Below, in pieces: positions 1-6,736 of a stretch of DNA of 10,088 nucleotides. The notes below the pieces were generated by a model. That model saw only the letters and a program-made list of their open reading frames with translations. It had not been told where the DNA came from and made no database searches. Within the stretch, counting starts at the first letter, position 1; each line of letters starts with the position of its first letter. A program made the position numbers and the translations under genes. This DNA comes from an uncultured Lachnospiraceae bacterium (GTDB lineage: Bacteria > Bacillota > Clostridia > Lachnospirales > Lachnospiraceae), in assembly GCA_902767065.1 (NCBI GenBank), contig CACXFW010000487.1, positions 1-10,088 of the forward strand, written 5' to 3'.

Positions 1-2
1 AC

Positions 3-1070
3 CAGCAGGAACTGACTGTTCTGATGAGGCGTCTTCCCGGGATCGAGCAGATTGATCCCGTCATCTGTCTGCAGCGACCAGTTGTTGTGCTTGCCGGATC
101 CGTTCACTCCGGCAAACGGCTTCTCGTGCAGCAGGCAGCGCATGTCATGCCACGACGCCACCCTTTTAAGGGTCTGCATGACCAGGTGGTTGTTGTCCAC
201 CGCAAGGGATGCGTTCTCAAAGATGACGGCAAGCTCATGCTGCGCGGGCGCAACCTCATTGTGCTGTGTCTTGGCCGGAACCCCGAGCCGCCACAGCTGC
301 TGGTTCACATCCTTCATGAAGGAGGCGACCCTGGTGCGGAGGGATCCATAATAATGGTCATCCAGCTCCTGTCCTTTGGGCGGCATCGCGCCGAACAGGG
401 TACGCCCGGTATAGACCAGGTCTTTGCGCTTATGGAAGGTTTTCTTGTCGACAAGGAAATATTCCTGCTCCGGCCCGACACAGGGACGGACCTTTCTGGA
501 GGTGGTATTCCCAAACAGCCTAAGCAGCCTGAGCGATTCTTTGTTGATCGCGTCCATGGAGCGCAGAAGCGGCGTCTTGAAGTCAAGCGCTTCCCCGTTG
601 TAGGAGCAGAACGCGGTCGGAATGCAGAGCGTAGCGCCGGCAGCATCCTTGCGCACAAAGGCGGGGGAAGTCATATCCCACGCGGTATAGCCCCTCGCCT
701 CAAAGGTTGCCCTGAGTCCTCCGGAGGGAAAGGACGAAGCGTCCGACTCCCCCTTGATGAGGTTCTTCCCTGACAGTTCCAGCAAGACCTTGCCGTCCTC
801 TCCGGTGGAGGACAGAAACGAATCATGCTTTTCAGCCGTGGTTCCGGTCAGCGGCTGGAACCAGTGGGTGTAATGGGTCGCCCCCTTCTCGATCGCCCAC
901 TGCTTCATCGCCTCCGCGATCTCATCCGCGACGAGATGGTTCAGTTCCCCGCCTTCATCGATTGCCTTGTGAAGCTCCTTATAGACATTCTTCGGCAGTC
1001 TGGATCTCATGACGTTGTCAGAGAACACGTCCTCGCCATAGATTTCAGCAACGTTGAATCCCTCTTCCAT
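3..1070 (-). CDS. glnN: Type III glutamine synthetase, N-terminal part (3' end beyond window)
   Basis: This gene makes glutamine from glutamate and ammonia with ATP in the cytoplasm and belongs to the large (about 700-residue) GSIII family. The 356 codons visible are the N-terminal half; the frame has no stop and leaves the window at its left edge. Recognisable family motifs are the N-terminal block [12 protein letters not shown] near residues 7-18, [11 protein letters not shown] near 63-73, [19 protein letters not shown] near 114-132, EQEYF at 201-205 (metal/substrate site), EVAPAQHE at 272-279 and the GSGKHNNWS motif at 324-332. The ATG at 1070 is chosen because it has an AGGAG five bases upstream and matches the usual GSIII N-terminus. 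It lies 123 bp downstream of the XylF-like gene, behind a terminator-like hairpin, so it is probably a separate transcription unit or an attenuated extension of the sensor operon. Identification is firm; the symbol is by family convention. Confidence 0.95.
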   Translation of the reverse strand, partial: MEEGFNVAEIYGEDVFSDNVMRSRLPKNVYKELHKAIDEGGELNHLVADEIAEAMKQWAIEKGATHYTHWFQPLTGTTAEKHDSFLSSTGEDGKVLLELSGKNLIKGESDASSFPSGGLRATFEARGYTAWDMTSPAFVRKDAAGATLCIPTAFCSYNGEALDFKTPLLRSMDAINKESLRLLRLFGNTTSRKVRPCVGPEQEYFLVDKKTFHKRKDLVYTGRTLFGAMPPKGQELDDHYYGSLRTRVASFMKDVNQQLWRLGVPAKTQHNEVAPAQHELAVIFENASLAVDNNHLVMQTLKRVASWHDMRCLLHEKPFAGVNGSGKHNNWSLQTDDGINLLDPGKTPHQNSQFLL

Positions 1071-1075
1071 GGATA

Positions 1076-1080
1076 CTCCT
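1076..1080 (-). promoter_or_regulatory. Ribosome binding site of the glutamine synthetase gene
   Basis: AGGAG on the minus strand lies five bases before the ATG at 1070, with further purine-rich AGGAAGGAG sequence just upstream. It fixes the start codon of the GSIII gene. Confidence 0.75.
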
Positions 1081-1110
1081 GCTCCTTCCTGCAGATGCCC
1101 GTACCCTCAG

Positions 1111-1153
1111 ATAAACAAAGGAGCCTTCCGATGCCTGATCACCGGAGTGCTCC
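1111..1153 (-). terminator. Intrinsic terminator or attenuator between the xylF-like gene and glnN
   Basis: On the minus strand, GGAGC (1153-1149) pairs with GCTCC (1124-1120), and TCCG (1146-1143) pairs with CGGA (1130-1127). A 2x2 internal loop separates the two stems and a 12-base loop caps them. The tail TTTGTTTAT (1119-1111) follows directly. The stem is interrupted and the U-tract imperfect, so termination may be partial. It lies about 40 bases after the xylF-like stop and 40 bases before the glnN ribosome binding site, so it can serve as the end of the sensor operon, as a leader attenuator of glnN, or both. Confidence 0.55.
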
Positions 1154-1171
1154 TGAACATCCGCATTGGTT

Positions 1172-1201
1172 ACTGTACATCATATCCACTGATTCAGTCA
1201 A
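1172..1201 (-). promoter_or_regulatory. Possible promoter for glnN
   Basis: TTGACT (1201-1196) could be a -35 box with TACAGT (1177-1172) as a -10 box at an 18-base spacing. A nearby TATGAT (1184-1179) is an alternative -10. The elements overlap the stop codon of the XylF-like gene and lie upstream of the hairpin at 1120-1153. Fewer than 40 bases separate that hairpin from the glnN ribosome binding site, which leaves little room for a promoter there. The match is only moderate. Confidence 0.25.
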
Positions 1202-2264
1202 TGTTCAGATAGACATCTTCTCTCTGGTGGAAGCCGCCCTCGATGATCACCTCATCCATGTTCTCCTTTGTCACGGCGACCGGCTCAAGCGGATAATACG
1301 GAACCTCCCCGCTTCCGTCATTCATTGTCTGCGTCACCGCGATGGTACGGTCCGGATCGGTGATATCCTCGCCCTTTGCCATCGCGACCGCAAGCCTTGC
1401 CGCGGTGCTGGCTTCCTTGTCGACGGACTTGTAGACCGTCATGGTCTGGGTTCCCTCTTCAATCCGCTGGCATGCGCTCAGCTCCGCATCCTGCGCGACG
1501 ACGGGCACCTTACCAGCCATTTTATTCTCGGTCAGGGCGCGGATCGCCTGCCCTGCCAGATCGTCATTCCCGCACATGATGCCGTCGACCTTCCCGCCGT
1601 TTTTTGCAAGGCCCTCCGAGACCGCGTCAAATGCAAGCTCGGCGAGCCAGTTGTCACAGAAGGTGGAGTACACGATGGTGATGCCGGTCCCCCGGAGGGC
1701 TTCCTCGAACCCCTCCCGGACAAGCGCGACGTTATAATCGGCGGAGGACCCCTGGATCTGGAAGATCCTGCCTCCGTCCGGAAGGCTTTTTGCCAGCGCC
1801 TCTCCCATCAGGGTGCCGACCATGCGGTTGTCAAAGGAAATGTACAGATCCGATCCGACGTCCCGGATCATCCGGTCATAGCAGATAATCCGGATGCCTG
1901 AAAGCTGTGCCTTCTTCACGACGTCCTTCAGTGCTTCCGCGTCGATGGGGATGATCGTGATGACGTCCATTTTCTTGTCGATCAGATACTCGATCTGGGA
2001 GATCTGCTCCTCCACATCCCCGTTCGCGTTCTGGACATTTACCTCCGCCCCAAGGCTCTGGGCCGTCGCGACAAAGACGTCCCGGTCCCTGAGCCATCGC
2101 TCGATGACAAAGGAGTCAAAGGAAATCCCGATCCGTACAGGCTCCTCCCCCGTCTCGCTGAACTCTTCCTTCTCCCCTGCCGGGGCCTTGCCGGGCATGG
2201 AGCATCCGCTCAGCACGGCTGCCAGGACCATAGTCATGAATAAGACTGGAATCGCTTTTTTCAT
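1194..2264 (-). CDS. xylF: XylF-like sugar-binding lipoprotein of a CUT2 ABC transporter
   Basis: This is an extracytoplasmic solute-binding protein that would capture a monosaccharide, most likely D-xylose or a related sugar, and hand it to the permeases. It has 356 residues. Residues 1-21 form a lipoprotein signal with a hydrophobic stretch and an LSGC lipobox (Cys21), so the mature protein would be lipid-anchored on the outer face of the membrane. The Peripla_BP_4 fold begins near residue 43. Blocks that resemble E. coli XylF (from memory) are ERWLRDRD at 55-62, the QNANGD region near 78, IIPIDAE near 104, YDRM at 129-132, YISFDN near 141, NDD at 233-235, QDAEL at 258-262 and GTQTMTVYK at 271-279. 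The ATG overlaps the response-regulator stop by four bases (ATGA), and no strong ribosome site precedes it, so translation is probably coupled. The sugar specificity and the gene symbol are inferences from family resemblance. Confidence 0.85.
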   Translation of the reverse strand: MKKAIPVLFMTMVLAAVLSGCSMPGKAPAGEKEEFSETGEEPVRIGISFDSFVIERWLRDRDVFVATAQSLGAEVNVQNANGDVEEQISQIEYLIDKKMDVITIIPIDAEALKDVVKKAQLSGIRIICYDRMIRDVGSDLYISFDNRMVGTLMGEALAKSLPDGGRIFQIQGSSADYNVALVREGFEEALRGTGITIVYSTFCDNWLAELAFDAVSEGLAKNGGKVDGIMCGNDDLAGQAIRALTENKMAGKVPVVAQDAELSACQRIEEGTQTMTVYKSVDKEASTAARLAVAMAKGEDITDPDRTIAVTQTMNDGSGEVPYYPLEPVAVTKENMDEVIIEGGFHQREDVYLNID

Positions 2265-3853
2265 AGGTTCTGTTCCCTGTACTCTCTTGGGGTCATCCCT
2301 GTCTGCTTCTTAAAGATCCGGCTGAAATAATTGGGATCGGCGTAGCCGGACTGCAGGCCGGCTTCACGGATCGTAAGGACCGGCCGCCCCAGAAGCTCCT
2401 TCGCATTCCGGATCCTGAGCGAGGTCAGATAATCGATAAAATTCTCACCGATCTCCTCCTTGAACAGTTTGCTGAAATAGTAAGGGCTGACATTCACTTC
2501 CTTCGATACGTCATCCAGGGACAGCTCCCTCCGGAAATTCTCCTGGATGTATTTGCAGGCCCTCGATACGGTCGACTCATCCTTCTCCTCCGCCTGGTTG
2601 TGGATCGTTCCCGTGACGCTTGTCATATGGTCCAGAAACCAGTTCCGGATTTCCTGGGCACTCTTTAGCCCGATGATCTGTGTCAGGTAATCCTTGCGGA
2701 AATCGAAGGCATAGTTCACAGATCCGGCGTTGAAGGCCTCATGCTCCGAACGCAGGACGATCTCCAGCGCCTTCAGCCGCATACTGTCGAGGTCGTTCGG
2801 GTCGTGCCGGACCATCCAGTCGCAGAACTCGCCTATTTTCTCCCGGACAACAGCCACATCCCCCCTGGCAAGAGCCGTGAAGGCGTCCCGCTCCAGTTCG
2901 ATGGGATAATCGTCCTCATAAACCCCGTGTGCGGAGATGTCTTCGATATGCACGACCCTGGCGCGCGAGTCCCTCAGCGCGTTTACCGCCTCCTGGTAGC
3001 TCATCCGAAGGTCCGCGAACCGGCAGATCCTGCCGATACCCGCGCGAAACCGCATGGACAGCATCTCGCTGAGCCGGATCAGGAGCGCGCGCATGTTGTT
3101 GATCGCCTCGATTCTCTCGTCATAGGTCAGCGTCTCATCTTCATGGGGTACCACCAGCACGATACGGTCGCTCATGACCGGTCCGATGATGCAGCGCTGA
3201 AAGGACTTGATGACAGAACGGATCTGCAGATAGTTCTCCTGCGCCTTCACGCGGCTCTCCACCGGGCTGAGCGGCCCGTCCTCCGTCTCCTCTTCCCCGA
3301 AGCGGATCACCTCCACATAGGCTTCCTTCTCCCGGATCTCCAGAAGCTGCCGGTAGTATTCTTCATCCTGCATGTCATCCGAGAGCAGCATGCCTGTCAC
3401 AAACCCGTTCTCAACGACGGGAATGATGGTTTCGAGCTTCTCCTGGATCTTCAGCTGGTCCGACCGCCTCTCCCTTATCCGGTCGACCTTCTGCATGGCG
3501 CTCTGAACGGTCTGAAGGATGAGGCTGCGCGAGACCGGCTTCATGATGTACTTCTCCACGCCAAGCGATATGGCGTCCTTGGCGTAGTCAAACTTGTCGT
3601 AGGCCGAGATCACGTAGAACAGGCAGGACGAATTGAAGGACCGGATCTCACGGATCGCGGCGATGCCGTTGATCCCGGGCATCTGGATATCCATGAACAC
3701 AATGTCCGGATGGAAGCTTTCCGCCTGTTCGATCGCCGTCCTTCCGGACTTTGCGGTTGCGATCTCCACCTTCTCCCCGTATTCGCGTGAAATGATCTCC
3801 CGCAGGGATTCCACCATGATCCCTTCATCGTCTGCTATCAGAATCCGATACAT
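2261..3853 (-). CDS. YesN-like response regulator with AraC-type DNA-binding domain
   Basis: This cytoplasmic transcription factor is the partner of the kinase encoded just upstream. It has 530 residues. The receiver domain (about 1-125) has acidic Asp8 and Asp9, phosphoacceptor Asp55 (in FMDIQMPG), Ser83 and Lys105 (in KPV), the full set expected for a working receiver. A long middle region (about 125-425) is typical of YesN proteins and has no motif I can name. The last roughly 105 residues form an AraC-type double helix-turn-helix with LSLDDVSKEVNVSPYYFSKLF and SGYADPNYFSRIFKK. The frame is open 86 codons further upstream, but the ATG at 3853 is chosen because it gives the canonical receiver start MYRILIADDE and has AGGAG seven bases before it. 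It overlaps the kinase gene by 29 bases. The likely target is the sugar transporter promoter outside the window, which is inference. Confidence 0.92.
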   Translation of the reverse strand: MYRILIADDEGIMVESLREIISREYGEKVEIATAKSGRTAIEQAESFHPDIVFMDIQMPGINGIAAIREIRSFNSSCLFYVISAYDKFDYAKDAISLGVEKYIMKPVSRSLILQTVQSAMQKVDRIRERRSDQLKIQEKLETIIPVVENGFVTGMLLSDDMQDEEYYRQLLEIREKEAYVEVIRFGEEETEDGPLSPVESRVKAQENYLQIRSVIKSFQRCIIGPVMSDRIVLVVPHEDETLTYDERIEAINNMRALLIRLSEMLSMRFRAGIGRICRFADLRMSYQEAVNALRDSRARVVHIEDISAHGVYEDDYPIELERDAFTALARGDVAVVREKIGEFCDWMVRHDPNDLDSMRLKALEIVLRSEHEAFNAGSVNYAFDFRKDYLTQIIGLKSAQEIRNWFLDHMTSVTGTIHNQAEEKDESTVSRACKYIQENFRRELSLDDVSKEVNVSPYYFSKLFKEEIGENFIDYLTSLRIRNAKELLGRPVLTIREAGLQSGYADPNYFSRIFKKQTGMTPREYREQNL

Positions 3854-5483
3854 AGTCTTTCTCCTCTGTCGACGAGAGTTTATTCCTGACAAGATCCGGC
3901 CGGATGCCGGTCCCGTAATCGGAACCGCTTCGGCCTTCGGACCCGTTCTTGCGGACGGTATCCGGCTCCTTTGGAAGGAGAACCGTGACCTCCGTTCCCG
4001 TCCCCGGTCCGTCGCTCCAGATGCTGAACAGGTTTTTCCGGTTATAGTACAGCTCCAGGCGGGAAATGACATTCTCCATCGCGATGCCGGTGGAGTCTTT
4101 TTCCTCCTCATCCGGACTGTGCGCCTCGATCCCGCTGCGGTCCATGATCGCCTCGATCTGCTTCCGGGTCATACCGGTACCGTTGTCGGAGACCGTAATC
4201 CGGACACAATCCGTTCCGGATTCATTTTCATTTTCCGGCACAGGATCCACCGCCAGCGTCACGATTCCGTTCTCGTGGTCATCATGGATTCCGTGCTGGA
4301 TCGCATTTTCAACGATCGGCTGCAGGATCATGCTGGGCATGCGCATCTGCTCCAGGTCGACCGTCTCATCGATCTGCTTCTCATAATGGATGTCCCCGGA
4401 AAACCGGACATTCAGGATGTAGATATAATTGTCCACCGACGCGATCTCCTCGGACAGGGCCGCGTCGCCTCCCGTCTTCTTCACGTTATAGCGGAAGAAC
4501 TGTGCCATGCGGGACAGGAAGAGCTCTGTCCGGTCCGCCCCCTCCATCATGGCCAGCTGTGATCCCGCGTTCAGGCTGTTAAACAGAAAATGCGGATTGA
4601 TCTGGGCCTGCAGGAACTTCAGCTGAGCCTCCTTCAGGTGCGCCTCCATGGAGAGCTCATTTTCCTTCATCTGCGCCTCCTTCTCAAGGGAGGCGCGCTG
4701 GGATTCGATGTAAGTACGGATGCTCCCCAGCATTTTGTGAAACGCATTCGTCACGACGCCGACCTCATCCGCCTGCCTTGACTTCGGGACGTCGACAGAG
4801 AAGTCTCCGCCTGCCACTCTCTCCGCCGCCTCGGAAAGCTTGCCGAGAGGGCCGATCATCGCGCGCACGCTCACGGCACAGATCGTCAGGGCAAACGCGC
4901 TGATGACGAGAATCATCAGAAGGCTCATGCGTTCCACGGCCCGCATGCTGCGAAGCAGTGACAGGTAGTTTTCCGTATTCTGCGCGAACCGCCTGCTGTT
5001 CAGGGTATAGATATAGTCGTTGATGTAGCCGAACAGCTCGCTCGCCCGGGCAAAGCTGGCCTTGTATTCCTCGACATTCCTGCCGCGCCTTGCCTGGATT
5101 GCATCCTCCGATACCGTCAGGTAGGACTGCGTCATGGAGCGGATATTCTTCTCAAGCATCAGGAGCTCATTTCCCACATTCCGGTCGTTCAGGCCGTCGG
5201 TCTGGTCCCTCAGCTCCTGCTCATAGCGGTAGAAGTTCTCAAGGGAAGAGGAGCTTTTCGTGCTCAGGTACTCATACATGCTGCCCTGCGCCGTCTGCAG
5301 GGTGTCTGCCAGGTTCACGATCACGGCGTTGGACGCGAATACCTGATTGATCTGCTGCACCGTCTCGCTGCTCACCCGGAATGCAACCACGTTCGCGCTC
5401 AGAACCAGGAGCAGGACAATCGCGATCACTGCCGTAATCCGCGTCTGGACCGAGGCAAAAAAACGGATCTGGTTCTTCTTCAT
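3825..5483 (-). CDS. YesM/LytS-like sensor histidine kinase
   Basis: This is an inner-membrane sensor kinase of the His_kinase family, with 552 residues. TM1 (about 14-34) and TM2 (about 186-206) enclose an extracytoplasmic, mostly helical region of about 150 residues. A HAMP domain follows (about 207-260), then a probable coiled coil rich in Glu and Lys (260-290). The phosphorylation motif QINPHFLFNSL carries His298. ATP-binding boxes are VENAIQH with Asn393, SDNGTG (432-437), and the STGIAMENV block (464-472). The kinase core ends near residue 504, but the protein continues with about 48 Ser/Gly/charged residues that overlap the response-regulator start. The ATG overlaps the upstream binding-protein stop by four bases (ATGA) and has AGGAGG four bases ahead. 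The small, helical sensor region suggests that the signal comes from the anchored binding protein encoded immediately upstream, not from direct sugar binding; this is inference from known XylFII-LytS systems. Confidence 0.93.
   Translation of the reverse strand: MKKNQIRFFASVQTRITAVIAIVLLLVLSANVVAFRVSSETVQQINQVFASNAVIVNLADTLQTAQGSMYEYLSTKSSSSLENFYRYEQELRDQTDGLNDRNVGNELLMLEKNIRSMTQSYLTVSEDAIQARRGRNVEEYKASFARASELFGYINDYIYTLNSRRFAQNTENYLSLLRSMRAVERMSLLMILVISAFALTICAVSVRAMIGPLGKLSEAAERVAGGDFSVDVPKSRQADEVGVVTNAFHKMLGSIRTYIESQRASLEKEAQMKENELSMEAHLKEAQLKFLQAQINPHFLFNSLNAGSQLAMMEGADRTELFLSRMAQFFRYNVKKTGGDAALSEEIASVDNYIYILNVRFSGDIHYEKQIDETVDLEQMRMPSMILQPIVENAIQHGIHDDHENGIVTLAVDPVPENENESGTDCVRITVSDNGTGMTRKQIEAIMDRSGIEAHSPDEEEKDSTGIAMENVISRLELYYNRKNLFSIWSDGPGTGTEVTVLLPKEPDTVRKNGSEGRSGSDYGTGIRPDLVRNKLSSTEEKDYVSDSDSRR
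3861..3865 (-). promoter_or_regulatory. Ribosome binding site that sets the response-regulator start
   Basis: AGGAG lies seven bases before the ATG at 3853, inside the kinase coding region. It decides for the 530-residue receiver start over the longer open frame that begins at 4111. Confidence 0.75.
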
Positions 5484-6508
5484 CCTGCCTCCTCTCCATC
5501 TGACACAGCCTCTTTCTCCTTCTGCTGGTACCGCGCGGCGGTCACCGGCGTGATGCCGGACAGGGTAATATTGTAATAGCTGCTGACCCTGCCAAGCTCG
5601 AGGTACTCGTTCAGGGCCTGTACGCTGTCCTCTCCGAGCGCGTCCGTATCGATGGTCATGGTCACCGGGATCAGCTCCTGGCGCAGGGCCTGCAGGATCT
5701 GGTCTGTCACATAATACCCGATGACCTGCACCTCACCGACCAGGTTATAGTCGATCAACGCCTGAATGGCACATTCCGTCTGCGCGCTGTTCAGGCAGAT
5801 CAGGATATCCGGCCGCTCCTTTCCGAGCAGCACGTCACGGATTACCTCTTCCGCGTCAAAGTCCGTCCTGCTGTCCACGCTTTCCGTGCGAAGCTCCATC
5901 GTCCGGCCGGAAGGGGCGCCGTTTTTGATCGCCTGCACCATCTGCGTGTAGAGAAGCTGTGTCTCATTCTCGGAATCACCGGCGTCTGTCAGAAGGCAGA
6001 CCTCATTGCTGCCGTTGTGCAGAAGGCTCAGAAGCTGTCCTCCATACAGGTCTCCGACCTGGTAATTGGAAACGCCGACATAGCTGACCCGGTCCGAATC
6101 CGGGATATCCCTCAGGATGGTCACGACCGGAATGCCCTGGCCGAAGGCTCTTTCAATCGCCCCGGCAAGATCCTCGGACCCGTCCGGATAGACTATCATC
6201 CCATCCGCTTTCATGGCGATGGACAGGTCGATGCACTGGGAAGCGGTATACTCGCCAGGGGTATCCTTGCCGCACCACTCCAGCCAGACGCCGGATCTTT
6301 CGCAGGCGGACGCGGTCTTCTCATAGATATCCCGGAGCATCTGCGATTCATCGGAGGAGACAAACAGGTAATGCTTCCGGTAGGTTTTCAGGTTGTCCGT
6401 CCCCGCGTCAAGCTGCATCGCCTGGTTCCGGTACCGGATAAACAAGCCGATCACCAGGATTCCCGTGAATCCAAGAACCACCGCCATCAGATAAACGAAT
6501 TTCCTCAC
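5480..6508 (-). CDS. Membrane-anchored sugar-binding protein homologue (sensory, XylFII-like)
   Basis: This protein has the fold of a periplasmic sugar-binding protein (Peripla_BP_4, about residues 45-325 of 342) but carries an N-terminal transmembrane anchor (about residues 5-25) and no lipobox cysteine, so it should stay fixed in the membrane facing outwards. Recognisable family positions are the ADGMIVYPDGS, GIPVVTILRDIP, YVGVSNYQVG and PDILICLNSAQT segments. It is the first gene of the sensor operon and its stop overlaps the kinase start, which suggests a partner that presents the sugar signal to the kinase, like XylFII of Clostridium. I place the start at the GTG at 6508 because AAGGAG lies six bases ahead of it; the longer TTG start at 6532 has only a badly spaced GGAG. 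The ligand is unknown, and the sequence is much less XylF-like than the lipoprotein at the end of the operon. Confidence 0.85.
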   Translation of the reverse strand: MRKFVYLMAVVLGFTGILVIGLFIRYRNQAMQLDAGTDNLKTYRKHYLFVSSDESQMLRDIYEKTASACERSGVWLEWCGKDTPGEYTASQCIDLSIAMKADGMIVYPDGSEDLAGAIERAFGQGIPVVTILRDIPDSDRVSYVGVSNYQVGDLYGGQLLSLLHNGSNEVCLLTDAGDSENETQLLYTQMVQAIKNGAPSGRTMELRTESVDSRTDFDAEEVIRDVLLGKERPDILICLNSAQTECAIQALIDYNLVGEVQVIGYYVTDQILQALRQELIPVTMTIDTDALGEDSVQALNEYLELGRVSSYYNITLSGITPVTAARYQQKEKEAVSDGEEAG

Positions 6509-6514
6509 AGACCG

Positions 6515-6520
6515 CTCCTT
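6515..6520 (-). promoter_or_regulatory. Ribosome binding site deciding the GTG start of the anchored binding protein
   Basis: AAGGAG on the minus strand stands six bases before the GTG at 6508. The alternative TTG start at 6532 would place this strong site inside the coding region. Confidence 0.7.
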
Positions 6521-6558
6521 CGTGCGCTGCAAAACTCCCGCCTTTTTGCCGGCGATCG

Positions 6559-6672
6559 CTGACAGCCCATCCGCAATACCCCCGCTTCCCGCTCATGCTG
6601 GATTTGCGTCGCCGAAGGCGACATATTCCCGATGCAAATCCATGCGCATCCGCGTTTTGCCCGTCAGGGGGT
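6559..6672 (-). other. Structured 5' leader of the sensor operon
   Basis: This stretch between the transporter terminator and the sensor operon contains no gene. On the minus strand, GGATTTGC (6641-6634) pairs with GCAAATCC (6607-6600), and inside it GTCGC (6622-6618) pairs with GCGAC (6612-6608) around CTTCG. ACCCCC (6672-6667) can pair with GGGGGT (6583-6578) to enclose both hairpins. TGACGG (6666-6661) can pair with CTGTCA (6565-6560), which would form a pseudoknot with, or an alternative to, the previous helix. I do not recognise a known riboswitch. The pairing is read by eye and has no conservation evidence. Confidence 0.35.
6600..6641 (-). repeat. Long inverted repeat with nested hairpin in the leader
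   Basis: An exact 8-bp inverted repeat, GGATTTGC and GCAAATCC, encloses 26 bases that hold a second exact inverted repeat, GTCGC and GCGAC. No U-run follows it on either strand, so it does not look like a terminator. It may be an RNA structure or a protein operator; the sequence does not decide between them. Confidence 0.6.
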
Positions 6673-6679
6673 GACTTTG

Positions 6680-6711
6680 AAAAAGAGATCTGCCGCAAAG
6701 CAGATCTCTTT
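6680..6711 (-). terminator. Strong intrinsic terminator of the transporter operon
   Basis: A perfect 12-bp stem, AAAGAGATCTGC with GCAGATCTCTTT, has a six-base loop and is followed on the minus strand by a run of five T. It starts 26 bases after the stop codon of the second permease. It marks the end of the transporter operon and separates it from the sensor operon. Confidence 0.88.
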
Positions 6712-6712
6712 C

Positions 6713-6721
6713 ATTATACCA
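6713..6721 (-). promoter_or_regulatory. Extended -10 promoter candidate for the sensor operon
   Basis: TGGTATAAT on the minus strand is an exact TGnTATAAT extended -10 element. No good -35 box is seen 16-18 bases upstream, where the sequence runs over the permease stop codon, but extended -10 promoters can work without one. Transcription would start near 6706, within the first arm of the terminator hairpin, and give a leader of about 200 bases before the GTG at 6508. Confidence 0.5.
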
Positions 6722-6736
6722 CACAAGGGCCGGGCC

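Noticed and set aside
24..773. Plus-strand frame of 249 codons and a 114-codon minus frame at 314-658
   Set aside because: Both are shadows of the glutamine synthetase gene, which explains the whole stretch with conserved motifs in its own frame.
825..1901. Long open frame of 358 codons on the plus strand
   Set aside because: It lies antisense to the well-identified glutamine synthetase and XylF-like genes and resembles no protein family; such frames are expected opposite GC-rich coding DNA.
2741..3790. Plus-strand open frame of 349 codons
   Set aside because: It is fully antisense to the response regulator, is rich in Asp/His/Arg/Leu/Val in a way typical of mirror-frame translation, and has no recognisable motif.
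3854..4111. An 86-residue N-terminal extension of the response regulator
   Set aside because: The receiver domain begins exactly at the ATG at 3853, which has a good ribosome site; the upstream part lies inside the kinase gene and is not protein-like.
3633..4562. Plus-strand open frame of 309 codons
   Set aside because: It is antisense to the kinase and the start of the regulator, with no recognisable domain and a low-complexity composition.
6509..6532. TTG start eight codons upstream for the anchored binding protein
   Set aside because: Its only upstream GGAG is two bases away, while the GTG at 6508 has an ideal AAGGAG six bases ahead.
6552..6559. GCGATCGC palindrome
   Set aside because: It is a single eight-base palindrome with no second copy noticed in the intergenic DNA; it is probably chance and I know of no regulator in this setting that uses it.
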